From: Rhodospirillaceae bacterium
GTDB lineage: Bacteria > Pseudomonadota > Alphaproteobacteria > MPNO01 > UBA2964
Assembly: GCA_018660305.1 (NCBI GenBank)
Contig: JABJKO010000351.1
Span: forward strand, 1-11,984
Direction: 5' to 3'
Length of the DNA: 11,984 nucleotides
Part shown: positions 1 through 6,876 of the stretch, piece after piece
Layout: every line of letters begins with the position of its first letter
Numbering within the stretch: position 1 is the stretch's first letter
Notes under the pieces: generated by a model
The model's database searches: none
What the model was told of the DNA's origin: nothing
What the model saw: the letters and a program-made list of their open reading frames with translations, nothing else
Position numbers and translations under genes: made by a program

Positions 1-861
1 ACGAAGGCCGAGGAAGAAGTATCCTTTTATGCCAAAACGCTGGGGCAACGGGCCTGGATTGTCTTCGCCGGACCGCTCGCCAATTTTCTGTTCGCCATTT
101 TGATCCTTGCTGGGCTTTTTACTTTTCTCGGCCAGCCTCATACCCCGGCGGATATCGGCAAGATCGTGCCCGGATCAGCGGCTGAGCGGGCAGGATTTAA
201 GCCGGGCGACGTATTCTTACGCATCGATGACGTCGAAATTCAGCGGTTCGAGCAGGTCCGGCACTTGGTTTTGCTGGCGCCGGGCCGGGAGTTGAAGATC
301 ATCGTTCGGCGGGGCCAGCAGGAGCTGGTGCTGACGGCCATTCCCGACGTGCAGGAAGAAACCCGGTTTGGGACGACACAAAAAATCGGCCGGCTGGGCG
401 TATCCCGCAGTGGCGGCGATATGGTGTTTATCCGTCATGATCCATTTACCGCCACCTGGAAGGCCGTCGTCCGTACAGCGGAAATGACGGGCAGTATCCT
501 GGATGCGCTGGGGCAGATCATTACGGGCAAGCGGACCGCGAAGGAATTAGGCGGGCCTGTCAGAATTGCTCAGATTTCCGGCGATATGGCGCAGGCCGGC
601 CTGGTAATGGTGATACAGTTCGCGGCAATTTTATCGATCAATCTGGGCCTCATTAATCTGTTCCCAATTCCTCTACTTGACGGCGGCCATCTGGTGTTTT
701 ACGGCATCGAGGCCCTTCGCGGCAGACCGGTTGGCGAGCGGACGATGGGTTACAGTCTTAATTTCGGGATGGCCTTGATCTTGTGTTTGACGTTGTTTGT
801 TACCTGGAATGATCTGGTGCAACTCCGCGTCGTGGAATACCTTATGCAGCTTGTGACCTGA
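1..861 (+). CDS. rseP: RseP/MmpA-type site-2 intramembrane zinc metalloprotease, 5'-truncated by the window
   Basis: The reading frame is open from the first base and ends at TGA 859-861, giving 286 C-terminal residues. The N-terminal HExxH helix lies outside the window, so catalytic competence cannot be fully judged. Visible M50-family signatures are a GPLANF segment (residues 24-29) entering a hydrophobic helix, one PDZ domain with GSAAERAGFKPGD at about 58-70, and the second metal-binding motif NLFPIPLLDGGH ending near residue 230, whose Asp (D227) is a zinc ligand in the family. A last membrane segment follows (about 250-270). Known family role: cleavage of membrane-embedded anti-sigma factors, polarity factors or signal-peptide remnants in the inner membrane. 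A single PDZ is usual for alphaproteobacterial members; E. coli RseP has two. It directly precedes bamA with a 13-nt gap, the common rseP-bamA pairing in proteobacteria. The substrate cannot be told from sequence. Confidence 0.95.
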   Translation, partial: TKAEEEVSFYAKTLGQRAWIVFAGPLANFLFAILILAGLFTFLGQPHTPADIGKIVPGSAAERAGFKPGDVFLRIDDVEIQRFEQVRHLVLLAPGRELKIIVRRGQQELVLTAIPDVQEETRFGTTQKIGRLGVSRSGGDMVFIRHDPFTATWKAVVRTAEMTGSILDALGQIITGKRTAKELGGPVRIAQISGDMAQAGLVMVIQFAAILSINLGLINLFPIPLLDGGHLVFYGIEALRGRPVGERTMGYSLNFGMALILCLTLFVTWNDLVQLRVVEYLMQLVT

Positions 862-874
862 ACCCGGTATCCAA

Positions 875-3169
875 GTGTTATTAGTCCCGCGTATTTTGCT
901 GATCTTGTGTCTCGGTGTGGCAATCGTCACGCCGATTTTGTCGTTTGATTCTGCTTACGCGCAGAGAAGCCGGTTTGTCATCAAGGCAACCGAAATTCGG
1001 ATCGACGGGGCACAGAGGATAGAACCCGATACAGTACGATCCTACATTCCCATCAAGATAGGGGACCCGATTTCGCCGAAGGGAATGGACGAGGCGTTGA
1101 AGAAGCTGTTTGCGACGGGACTGTTTGCCGATGTCATCGTCCGCCAGCAGGGAACCGCGGTTGTCGTCAGGGTAGTGGAAAACCCGATCATCAACAGAAT
1201 AGCTTTTGAGGGTAACAAACGCGTTACGGATGATCTGCTCCGCGATGAAATCAAACTTCGCCCCCGGATCGTCTATACCCGCAGCCGGGTTCAGAGCGAC
1301 GTCCAGCGAGTTATCGATATCTACCGCCGCAATGGCCGGTTTTCCGCAACTGTCGATCCAAAAGTCATCCAACTGCCGCAAAACCGGGTCGATCTGGTAT
1401 TTGAGGTGAATGAAGGGCCCGTAACCGAGATCCGCCACATCAATTTTGTTGGCAACCGAAAATTCAGCGACCGCAAACTGCGCGAAACGGTCCGCACGAA
1501 GGAGACCGTCTGGTACAGGTTCTTATCGTCAGACGACAATTACGATCCCGATCGTTTGACGTTTGATCGGGAATTGCTGCGACGATTTTACCTGTCCAAA
1601 GGATATGCCGATTTTCGGGTCGTCTCGGCTGTGGCCGAATTGGCGCCGGATCGACAGGGCTTTTTCATAACGTTCTCCATTGAAGAAGGAGAACGCTACA
1701 GGTTTGGCAAAATAGACGTCATTGCGGCGTTGCGTGATCTGAGTCCCAAACAGATCAGCCAGCACGTGGAGATAAAACAGGGCGATTGGTATAACGCCGA
1801 TCTGGTAGAAGACGTTATCTCAAAGCTGACAGACGCTGTCGGTACCCTCGGGTTTGCCTTTGTCGACATCAGACCGCGGGTTAAACGAAACCGCGAACAG
1901 AAGAAGATTGACGTGGCCTTTCGAATCCAGGAAGGACCGAGGGTTTATGTGGAGCGGATCGATATTGGCGGCAATGTCCGGACCATCGACCCGGTCATTC
2001 GACGGGAAATATCGCTGGTAGAGGGGGATGCTTTCAATACAGCCAAAATGCGCCGTGCTCGCAGGCGGATCAGAAACCTCGGCTTCTTCGAGAAAGTTTC
2101 AGTCGATAACACACCGGGTTCTACGCCGGATAAAACCATCATCAATGTGAAAGTGCAGGAACAATCCACCGGTGAAATCTCCTTTGGCGCGGGTTTCTCG
2201 TCGAGCGTGGGCGTCCTCGGCGATATTGGTATTCGTGAGCGCAATCTGCTGGGGCGGGGCCAGGATTTGCTTCTGAAGCTGCAAATCAGTGGTGAATCCA
2301 GCGAAGTCGATCTTAAATTCACCGAACCCTATTTCCTTGATCGTCCGCTAAGTGCCGGGGTGGATCTTTTTCGAAAAACACGTGATTTATCGAGCGAGAG
2401 CTCCCTTGAGCGTTCCTCGACGGGTGGTGGGCTGCGGATGGGTTACAATATTTCCGACAGGCTTTCACAAAACTTCGCCTATTCGCTGAGTCACGACGTG
2501 ATTGAAAATATTTCTTCCACGGCCTCACTTGCTGTCAGGGAACAGGAAGGTTCCTCCGTAAAATCGGAGATTGGCCAAGGCCTTACCTATGATACCCGCG
2601 ATAATCGGGGAGAACCCACCAAGGGTTTGATCGCTCGCTATAATATCGATATCGCGGGTCTGGGGGGCAGCGTCAAATACGTTCGCAACCGCGTTCGTGC
2701 GACACAGTTTTTCCCGATCGCCGATCAGCTCGTGGCGAGCCTCACCGGCGGCGCGGGATATATCGTTGGTCTGGGAGAGGATACGCGGATTATCGATCGG
2801 TTCTTCCTCGGCGGTACAACACTGCGAGGTTTTGCTAACTTCGGTGTTGGCCCGCGTGATATAACGACTGACGATGCGATCGGTGGAACGTGGAGCTATA
2901 ACGGATCGGCGCAACTGACATTTCCTCTTGGGTTACCCAACGAGCTGGGCATCAAGGGACGTGCATTTACCGATTTCGGAAGCGCGGGCAGTCCGGATAC
3001 AAATCTTGGCAACGTGACGGACGCCAAATCGCTACGGGCGTCGGTGGGTGTGGGTATATCGTGGAAATCACCATTTGGACCAATTGCAATCGACATATCG
3101 AAACCGTTGTTAAAGGAAGATTTTGATGATCAGGAACTCCTGCGTTTCGATTTTGGAGCGCGATTCTAA
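875..3169 (+). CDS. bamA: BamA, outer-membrane beta-barrel assembly factor
   Basis: This 764-residue Omp85 protein is the core of the BAM complex, which folds and inserts beta-barrel proteins into the outer membrane. A signal peptide (hydrophobic core about 7-22) probably ends after A29 (SAYA|QR). Five POTRA repeats follow at about 34-102, 103-180, 183-270, 273-353 and 356-428; several end in a 'V/I-x-E-G/N-P'-like strand (VVENP, VNEGP, IEEGE, IQEGP). The C-terminal barrel spans about 430-764, with the diagnostic loop-6 motif LRGF (650-653) inside FFLGGTTLRGF and a terminal aromatic strand FDFGARF ending in Phe, the BAM recognition signal. The barrel is about 335 residues, somewhat more compact than in E. 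coli BamA. The start is GTG at 875: an in-frame TGA at 854-856 leaves no earlier start, and later TTG codons would damage the signal peptide. No clear Shine-Dalgarno sequence precedes it, so coupling to rseP termination is likely. Confidence 0.97.
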   Translation: MLLVPRILLILCLGVAIVTPILSFDSAYAQRSRFVIKATEIRIDGAQRIEPDTVRSYIPIKIGDPISPKGMDEALKKLFATGLFADVIVRQQGTAVVVRVVENPIINRIAFEGNKRVTDDLLRDEIKLRPRIVYTRSRVQSDVQRVIDIYRRNGRFSATVDPKVIQLPQNRVDLVFEVNEGPVTEIRHINFVGNRKFSDRKLRETVRTKETVWYRFLSSDDNYDPDRLTFDRELLRRFYLSKGYADFRVVSAVAELAPDRQGFFITFSIEEGERYRFGKIDVIAALRDLSPKQISQHVEIKQGDWYNADLVEDVISKLTDAVGTLGFAFVDIRPRVKRNREQKKIDVAFRIQEGPRVYVERIDIGGNVRTIDPVIRREISLVEGDAFNTAKMRRARRRIRNLGFFEKVSVDNTPGSTPDKTIINVKVQEQSTGEISFGAGFSSSVGVLGDIGIRERNLLGRGQDLLLKLQISGESSEVDLKFTEPYFLDRPLSAGVDLFRKTRDLSSESSLERSSTGGGLRMGYNISDRLSQNFAYSLSHDVIENISSTASLAVREQEGSSVKSEIGQGLTYDTRDNRGEPTKGLIARYNIDIAGLGGSVKYVRNRVRATQFFPIADQLVASLTGGAGYIVGLGEDTRIIDRFFLGGTTLRGFANFGVGPRDITTDDAIGGTWSYNGSAQLTFPLGLPNELGIKGRAFTDFGSAGSPDTNLGNVTDAKSLRASVGVGISWKSPFGPIAIDISKPLLKEDFDDQELLRFDFGARF

Positions 3170-3172
3170 CCG

Positions 3173-3769
3173 ATGAAAACAAGAACTTTCATAATTCGAT
3201 TGGCCATTGTGGTTTTGTGCGTAAGCATTTTTCCGGCCGGCCAGTTCGCGATTGCGCAGGGCAAGGCACAGAAACCGATGCGCTTCGCCGTGATCAATCT
3301 TCAGATGATCCTTCGGGAGGCGGCGGCGACCAAGACAATCCGTCCACAAATCGAAAAATTGAAGAAATCTTACGAGGTGCAGTTCAAGAAATACGAGAAG
3401 GAGTTGAGGGCAACAGATCAGGACTTGCAGAAGCAGCGGACTATACTGTCTCCCGAAGCCTATGCGTCGAAACGAAAGGCATTCAAGCAGCGGGTAAACA
3501 GTTTGCAGCGCGATGTTCAAACCGTGCAGCGGCTTCTCGATCATGCAGGCAGAAACGCATTGGGTAAGGTTCACAGGGCCTTTCATGAGATACGCGTGGA
3601 AATCGCCAAGGAAAAGGCACTGGATTTTATTTTTCCACGCTCTGGCCTGCTCCACTTCAATCCGAAATATGATATCAGCGGCGACGTCCTGAAACGCTTA
3701 AACAAGCGATTGCCATCGGTGACGGTTAAAGTGCCCAAGCAAAGCGCTTCCCGAAAAAAGAAGCAGTGA
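3173..3769 (+). CDS. OmpH/Skp-family periplasmic chaperone
   Basis: This 198-residue protein begins three bases after the bamA stop. Its signal peptide has a basic start (MKTRTFIIR), a hydrophobic core at about 8-22 and a likely cleavage after A28 (AIA|QG). The mature N-terminus (about 35-57) forms the OmpH entry strand with FAVINLQMILREA, and residues about 58-150 are rich in K, E, Q and R in a heptad-like pattern, the long coiled-coil tentacles of Skp. The C-terminus returns to the body with DFIFPRSGLLHF and a YDIS-VLKRLNKRLPSV segment typical of the family, then a strongly basic tail. Family role: trimeric holdase that carries unfolded outer-membrane proteins across the periplasm to BamA, which fits its position between bamA and lpxD. 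A GGAG at 3155-3158 lies 14 nt before the ATG, rather far, so coupling with bamA is plausible. Skp proteins diverge strongly; the family call is firmer than orthology to E. coli skp. Confidence 0.88.
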   Translation: MKTRTFIIRLAIVVLCVSIFPAGQFAIAQGKAQKPMRFAVINLQMILREAAATKTIRPQIEKLKKSYEVQFKKYEKELRATDQDLQKQRTILSPEAYASKRKAFKQRVNSLQRDVQTVQRLLDHAGRNALGKVHRAFHEIRVEIAKEKALDFIFPRSGLLHFNPKYDISGDVLKRLNKRLPSVTVKVPKQSASRKKKQ

Positions 3770-3773
3770 GGAC

Positions 3774-4799
3774 ATGCCGGATCCTCGATTTTTTTCGGTT
3801 GAGGGGCCGTTCACAGTAGCTCAGCTGGCTGAGATTGGCGGGGCTGAGCTAGGCCCCGCGGCAAGGCCCGAACGCGTGATCCGGGACGTCGGTCCTCTGG
3901 ATTCCGCCGGCCCAGAGGACCTTAGTTTTATCGATAACCCCCGTTATTTGGAGATTTTTTCGGTTTGCAAGGCGGGGGCCTGCGTGGTTCATCCCAGCCG
4001 AATTGATGCGGCACCTCCGGACATCGCTGTTCTGATGTCGGAGACCCCCTATCTGGCCTACGCCCGGATGGCGCGCGCTTTCTATCCTGACGGTCAGGTG
4101 TCGCCGGCTGTCGGTACGCAGGGGACGATACATCCTTCCGCGCATATCGCCGAAGATACACACATTACTACCGGTGCCAATGTGGCAGCGAATGCCGAAA
4201 TTGGTCACCGCTGCACAATTGGTCCTAATGCCGTGATCGGCCCGGGTGTGAAGATCGGAAATGATTGCCATATCGGCGCCAATGCCTCGGTTGCCTATTG
4301 CCTGATGGGGGATAGGGTCCGTGTATATGCGGGTGTCAGAATCGGCGAAGCGGGTTTTGGATTTGCCACCACATCTGACGGATTTTTCACCGTGCCGCAA
4401 CTCGGACGGGTTGTGATCGAGGACGATGTGGAGGTCGGAGCCAACACGACAATTGACCGCGGTAGCGGCCCGGATACGGTAATCGGCGCCGGTTGCAGGA
4501 TTGATAATTTGGTGCAAATCGGGCACAACGTACGTCTCGGTCGGTGTTGCGTTATTGTAGCGCAGAGTGGCATTGCGGGCAGCACGGTTCTGGAGGATTT
4601 TGTGGCCGTTGGCGGTCAGGTGGCGATTGCCGGCCACTTAACAATAGGCCAAGGCGCACAAATTGGTGGAAGGGCCGGGGTTATGAAGGACGTACCGGCC
4701 GGCGTGCGTATGTTGGGTGTCCCAGCAGTACCGGCGAGACAATTCATGCGGCAGGTCTCTCTCCTTGCCAAACTGGCGCAAAAAAAAGGCGATGGCTAA
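3774..4799 (+). CDS. lpxD: LpxD, UDP-3-O-(3-hydroxyacyl)glucosamine N-acyltransferase
   Basis: A 341-residue protein for the third step of lipid A synthesis: transfer of a 3-hydroxyacyl chain from ACP to the 2-amino group of UDP-3-O-acyl-GlcN in the cytoplasm. The N-terminal uridine-binding domain (about 1-110) contains PEDLSFIDNPRY. Residues about 115-320 are a left-handed beta-helix of hexapeptide repeats (e.g. IGPNAVIGPGVKIGNDCHIG). The family catalytic His is expected at H251 in VQIGHNVRLG, and the alphaproteobacterial DRGSGPDTVIG loop is at 228-238. A C-terminal helix (about 320-341) ends the protein. A GAGG overlapping the skp stop is only 2 nt from the ATG, but MPDPRFF matches the usual family N-terminus. 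The last codons sit in an A8 run (4780-4787) and the TAA shares its final A with the fabZ ATG; the -1 frame there is open into fabZ (see findings). Confidence 0.97.
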   Translation: MPDPRFFSVEGPFTVAQLAEIGGAELGPAARPERVIRDVGPLDSAGPEDLSFIDNPRYLEIFSVCKAGACVVHPSRIDAAPPDIAVLMSETPYLAYARMARAFYPDGQVSPAVGTQGTIHPSAHIAEDTHITTGANVAANAEIGHRCTIGPNAVIGPGVKIGNDCHIGANASVAYCLMGDRVRVYAGVRIGEAGFGFATTSDGFFTVPQLGRVVIEDDVEVGANTTIDRGSGPDTVIGAGCRIDNLVQIGHNVRLGRCCVIVAQSGIAGSTVLEDFVAVGGQVAIAGHLTIGQGAQIGGRAGVMKDVPAGVRMLGVPAVPARQFMRQVSLLAKLAQKKGDG

Positions 4800-4801
4800 T
4801 G
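4780..4801 (+). promoter_or_regulatory. fabZ ribosome binding site embedded in an A8 slippery run at the lpxD/fabZ overlap
   Basis: Eight consecutive A residues (4780-4787) followed by GG give an AAAGG Shine-Dalgarno element at 4785-4789, nine bases before the fabZ ATG at 4799-4801. The lpxD stop and fabZ start overlap as TAATG, the classic stop-start arrangement for translational coupling. This RBS and overlap fix the fabZ start, although the fabZ frame is open far upstream. In the lpxD phase the same run reads CAA AAA AAA GGC and therefore contains the heptamer A_AAA_AAA, a known -1 slippery pattern. Whether slippage happens is unknown. Confidence 0.7.
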
Positions 4802-5266
4802 GATAGTCTCGATAAAAACGAAATCACCGATACAATTGAGATCGAGCGCATCATGGAAATGATACCGCACAGGTATCCGATGCTCATGGTCGATCGCGTT
4901 GTTGATCTGGTGGTCGGGAAAAGCGCGACCGGCATCAAGAACGTTTCAATAAACGAACCTTTTTTTCAGGGGCACTTTCCGGCTCACCCGGTCATGCCCG
5001 GTGTCCTGATCGTCGAGTCCATGGCACAGACAGCGGGTCTCGTTGTTGTTAATTCAATGGGGCACGAAGCTGAAGGCAAGGTCGTATATTTCATGTCCAT
5101 CGATAGCGCGAGATTCCGCAAACCAGTCACCCCTGGTGATACATTACATGTGCATGTGGCAAAAAAAACCAGCCGGGGCAATGTCTGGAAATTCACCGCA
5201 CAAGCCAAGGTGGAGGGGACAATCGTCGCCGAGGCTACCTATTCCGCCATGATTCTGGATCGATAA
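4799..5266 (+). CDS. fabZ: FabZ, 3-hydroxyacyl-[ACP] dehydratase
   Basis: A 155-residue single hot-dog domain enzyme that dehydrates (3R)-hydroxyacyl-ACP to trans-2-enoyl-ACP in type II fatty acid synthesis. The N-terminal signature IPHRYPMLMVDRV (22-34) is present. The catalytic pair is visible: H59 in GHFPAHPVMPGVL and E73 in IVESMAQTAG, with the same 14-residue spacing as H54/E68 of E. coli FabZ. The usual length is 140-155 residues. It lies between lpxD and lpxA, a conserved arrangement that places the dehydratase beside the acyltransferases competing for the same 3-hydroxyacyl-ACP pool; LpxC/FabZ balance is a known control point for lipid A versus phospholipid. The start is ATG 4799 from the RBS and the overlap with lpxD. 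A second A8 run (5161-5168) lies within the coding sequence and encodes two lysines. Confidence 0.97.
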   Translation: MDSLDKNEITDTIEIERIMEMIPHRYPMLMVDRVVDLVVGKSATGIKNVSINEPFFQGHFPAHPVMPGVLIVESMAQTAGLVVVNSMGHEAEGKVVYFMSIDSARFRKPVTPGDTLHVHVAKKTSRGNVWKFTAQAKVEGTIVAEATYSAMILDR

Positions 5267-5270
5267 GCAT

Positions 5271-6074
5271 ATGAGTGACATTCATTCCACGGCCATCATT
5301 GAAGACGGGGCGGTCATTGGCGACAACGTGGCCATCGGTCCTTATTGCTGTGTCGGCGGCAATGTCAGCCTGGCCGACGGCGTTCGACTGTCCTCCCATG
5401 CAGTGGTGGCGGGATTGACCTCAATTGGGCCCAATTCACATATCTACCCCTTTGCCTCCATCGGTCATCAACCGCAGGATCTTAAATATAAAGGTGAACT
5501 CTCGCGCCTCGAGATCGGGGCCAACAATATCATTCGCGAACATGTCACCATGAACCCTGGAACCGAGGGCGGCGGTATGGTGACAAAAATTGGCAATAAT
5601 TGCCTTTTCATGGTGGGCTCGCATGTGGCCCATGATTGTAACGTCGGCAACCACGTCATCTTCGCTAATAATGCCACCCTTGCGGGGCATGTGACCGTTG
5701 AGGATTACGTCATCCTGGGCGGGCTGTCCGCCGTACACCAGTTCGTGAGAATTGGACGGCATGCCATGGTGGGCGGTATGTCCGGGGTTGAACAGGACGT
5801 CATCCCCTACGGATCGGTCATTGGAAACAGGGCGCGCCTGGCAGGGCTCAATATTGTAGGGCTCCGGCGCCGGGGTTTCTCCCGTGGAGAAATTGCCAGC
5901 CTTCGCAAGGCGTATCGACTGATGTTTGCTGAAGAGGGATCCATGTCCGAGCGTCTCAATGACGTGTCCGAGATGTATAAGGAAAACGAAGCGGTAATGG
6001 ATATCGTTGAATTTATCCGTGGCGAGTCCAACCGCGCCATTTGTCAGCCCCGACCGGAGCATGGTAGCGCCTAA
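5271..6074 (+). CDS. lpxA: LpxA, UDP-N-acetylglucosamine 3-O-acyltransferase
   Basis: A 267-residue enzyme catalysing the first step of lipid A synthesis, moving a 3-hydroxyacyl group from ACP to UDP-GlcNAc in the cytoplasm. Residues about 1-190 form hexapeptide repeats of a left-handed beta-helix (IGDNVAIGPYCCVGG, IGPNSHIYPFASIG). The acyltransferase signature HQPQDLKYKGE is at 66-76. The general base is H121 in SHVAHDCNVG, equivalent to E. coli H125; H118, H140 and H156 match the other conserved histidines. G169 aligns by fixed offset with E. coli G173, the position that limits acyl chain length. The C-terminal helical domain begins at NIVGLRRRGFSR (194-205). The ATG lies 4 nt after the fabZ stop. 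The 3' end overlaps lpxI by 14 nt in another frame, implying coupled translation. Confidence 0.97.
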   Translation: MSDIHSTAIIEDGAVIGDNVAIGPYCCVGGNVSLADGVRLSSHAVVAGLTSIGPNSHIYPFASIGHQPQDLKYKGELSRLEIGANNIIREHVTMNPGTEGGGMVTKIGNNCLFMVGSHVAHDCNVGNHVIFANNATLAGHVTVEDYVILGGLSAVHQFVRIGRHAMVGGMSGVEQDVIPYGSVIGNRARLAGLNIVGLRRRGFSRGEIASLRKAYRLMFAEEGSMSERLNDVSEMYKENEAVMDIVEFIRGESNRAICQPRPEHGSA

Positions 6075-6873
6075 GCTCGGAATTATCGCTGGAGGAGGGA
6101 CTCTACCCGTCCGGTTGGCAAATGCCTGCCAGGAAGGCGGGAGGGATTTTCTCCTGCTGGCCTTGGAAGGGCATGCGGAGGCCGACATTGTCGCCTCGGT
6201 GCCTCACGAATGGATTCGGCCTGGCGCCGGTGGCAAGACCATAAAGCGCCTCCGGGAAGAAGGGGTAGAGGAGCTTGTTCTTGTCGGGCCCGTTCGCCGC
6301 CCCAGCCTTAAGGAAATTCGCCCGGATGGGTGGGGAATTAAATTCTTGGCGCGCATCGGCCGTGCCTGGGCCAGTGACAATTCCTTCTTTTCCGCCTTGG
6401 TCTCGGCGTTGGAAGAGGAAGGTTTCAAAGTCGTCGGCGCCGACAGCATATTGAGCGACTGTGTTTCCGTTGCCGGGCCGTACGGCCGGGTTACGCCAAA
6501 TGACGAGACGCTGCAGGACATAGAGCGCGGTTTGGCGGTCGTTCGGAAATTGGGCGAGTTAGACATCGGGCAGGCGGCAGTGGTTCAACAGGGCGTCGTT
6601 CTTGGCGTCGAGGGTGTCGAGGGCACAGACAGCCTCATCGAGAGATGCGCGGCTCTACAATGCAGTGGCGTCGGCGGTGTTCTCGTGAAGGCACGCAAAC
6701 CGCAACAGGAAAGACGTGTCGATCTTCCCACCATCGGACGGTCGACCGTTGAAAAAGCCATCGCCGGCAATCTGAGCGGTATTGCCATCGAAGCGGGCGG
6801 CGCCCTGGTCTTTGATCGCGAGGAGTTTGTCCGGCTGGCTGACGAGGCGAACATCTTTGTTGTCGGCGTTTAG
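6061..6873 (+). CDS. lpxI: LpxI, UDP-2,3-diacylglucosamine pyrophosphatase
   Basis: A 270-residue protein of the LpxI family (formerly DUF1009), which hydrolyses UDP-2,3-diacylglucosamine to lipid X and UMP in the cytoplasm. It replaces the unrelated LpxH of gammaproteobacteria. Visible signs are the N-terminal Rossmann-like LGIIAGGGTLPVRLA (6-20), LVLVGPVRRPSLKEIRPD (72-89), a VVQQGVVLGVEGVEGTDSLI segment (174-193), and the C-terminal VDLPTIGRSTVEKAIAG (220-236); D221 there probably corresponds to the catalytic Asp reported as D225 in Caulobacter LpxI. I chose ATG 6061: it gives the family N-terminus directly and a GGAG sits just upstream, though only 1 nt away; the frame could open at TTG 6007 but that would add 18 atypical residues. 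It overlaps the end of lpxA and is followed 3 nt later by lpxB, whose substrate it makes. Confidence 0.95.
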   Translation: MVAPKLGIIAGGGTLPVRLANACQEGGRDFLLLALEGHAEADIVASVPHEWIRPGAGGKTIKRLREEGVEELVLVGPVRRPSLKEIRPDGWGIKFLARIGRAWASDNSFFSALVSALEEEGFKVVGADSILSDCVSVAGPYGRVTPNDETLQDIERGLAVVRKLGELDIGQAAVVQQGVVLGVEGVEGTDSLIERCAALQCSGVGGVLVKARKPQQERRVDLPTIGRSTVEKAIAGNLSGIAIEAGGALVFDREEFVRLADEANIFVVGV

Positions 6874-6876
6874 GTC

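Noticed and set aside
3849..4637. A 262-codon minus-strand frame opposite lpxD
   Set aside because: Mirror of the hexapeptide-repeat codons; no signature and no plausible promoter or RBS.
4544..4798. N-terminal extension of FabZ into the lpxD coding region
   Set aside because: The added sequence is Trp/Arg/Gly-rich out-of-frame lpxD; the RBS and TAATG overlap place the start at 4799.
5436..6188. A 250-codon minus-strand frame across lpxA and lpxI
   Set aside because: Crosses two real genes and has no family features.
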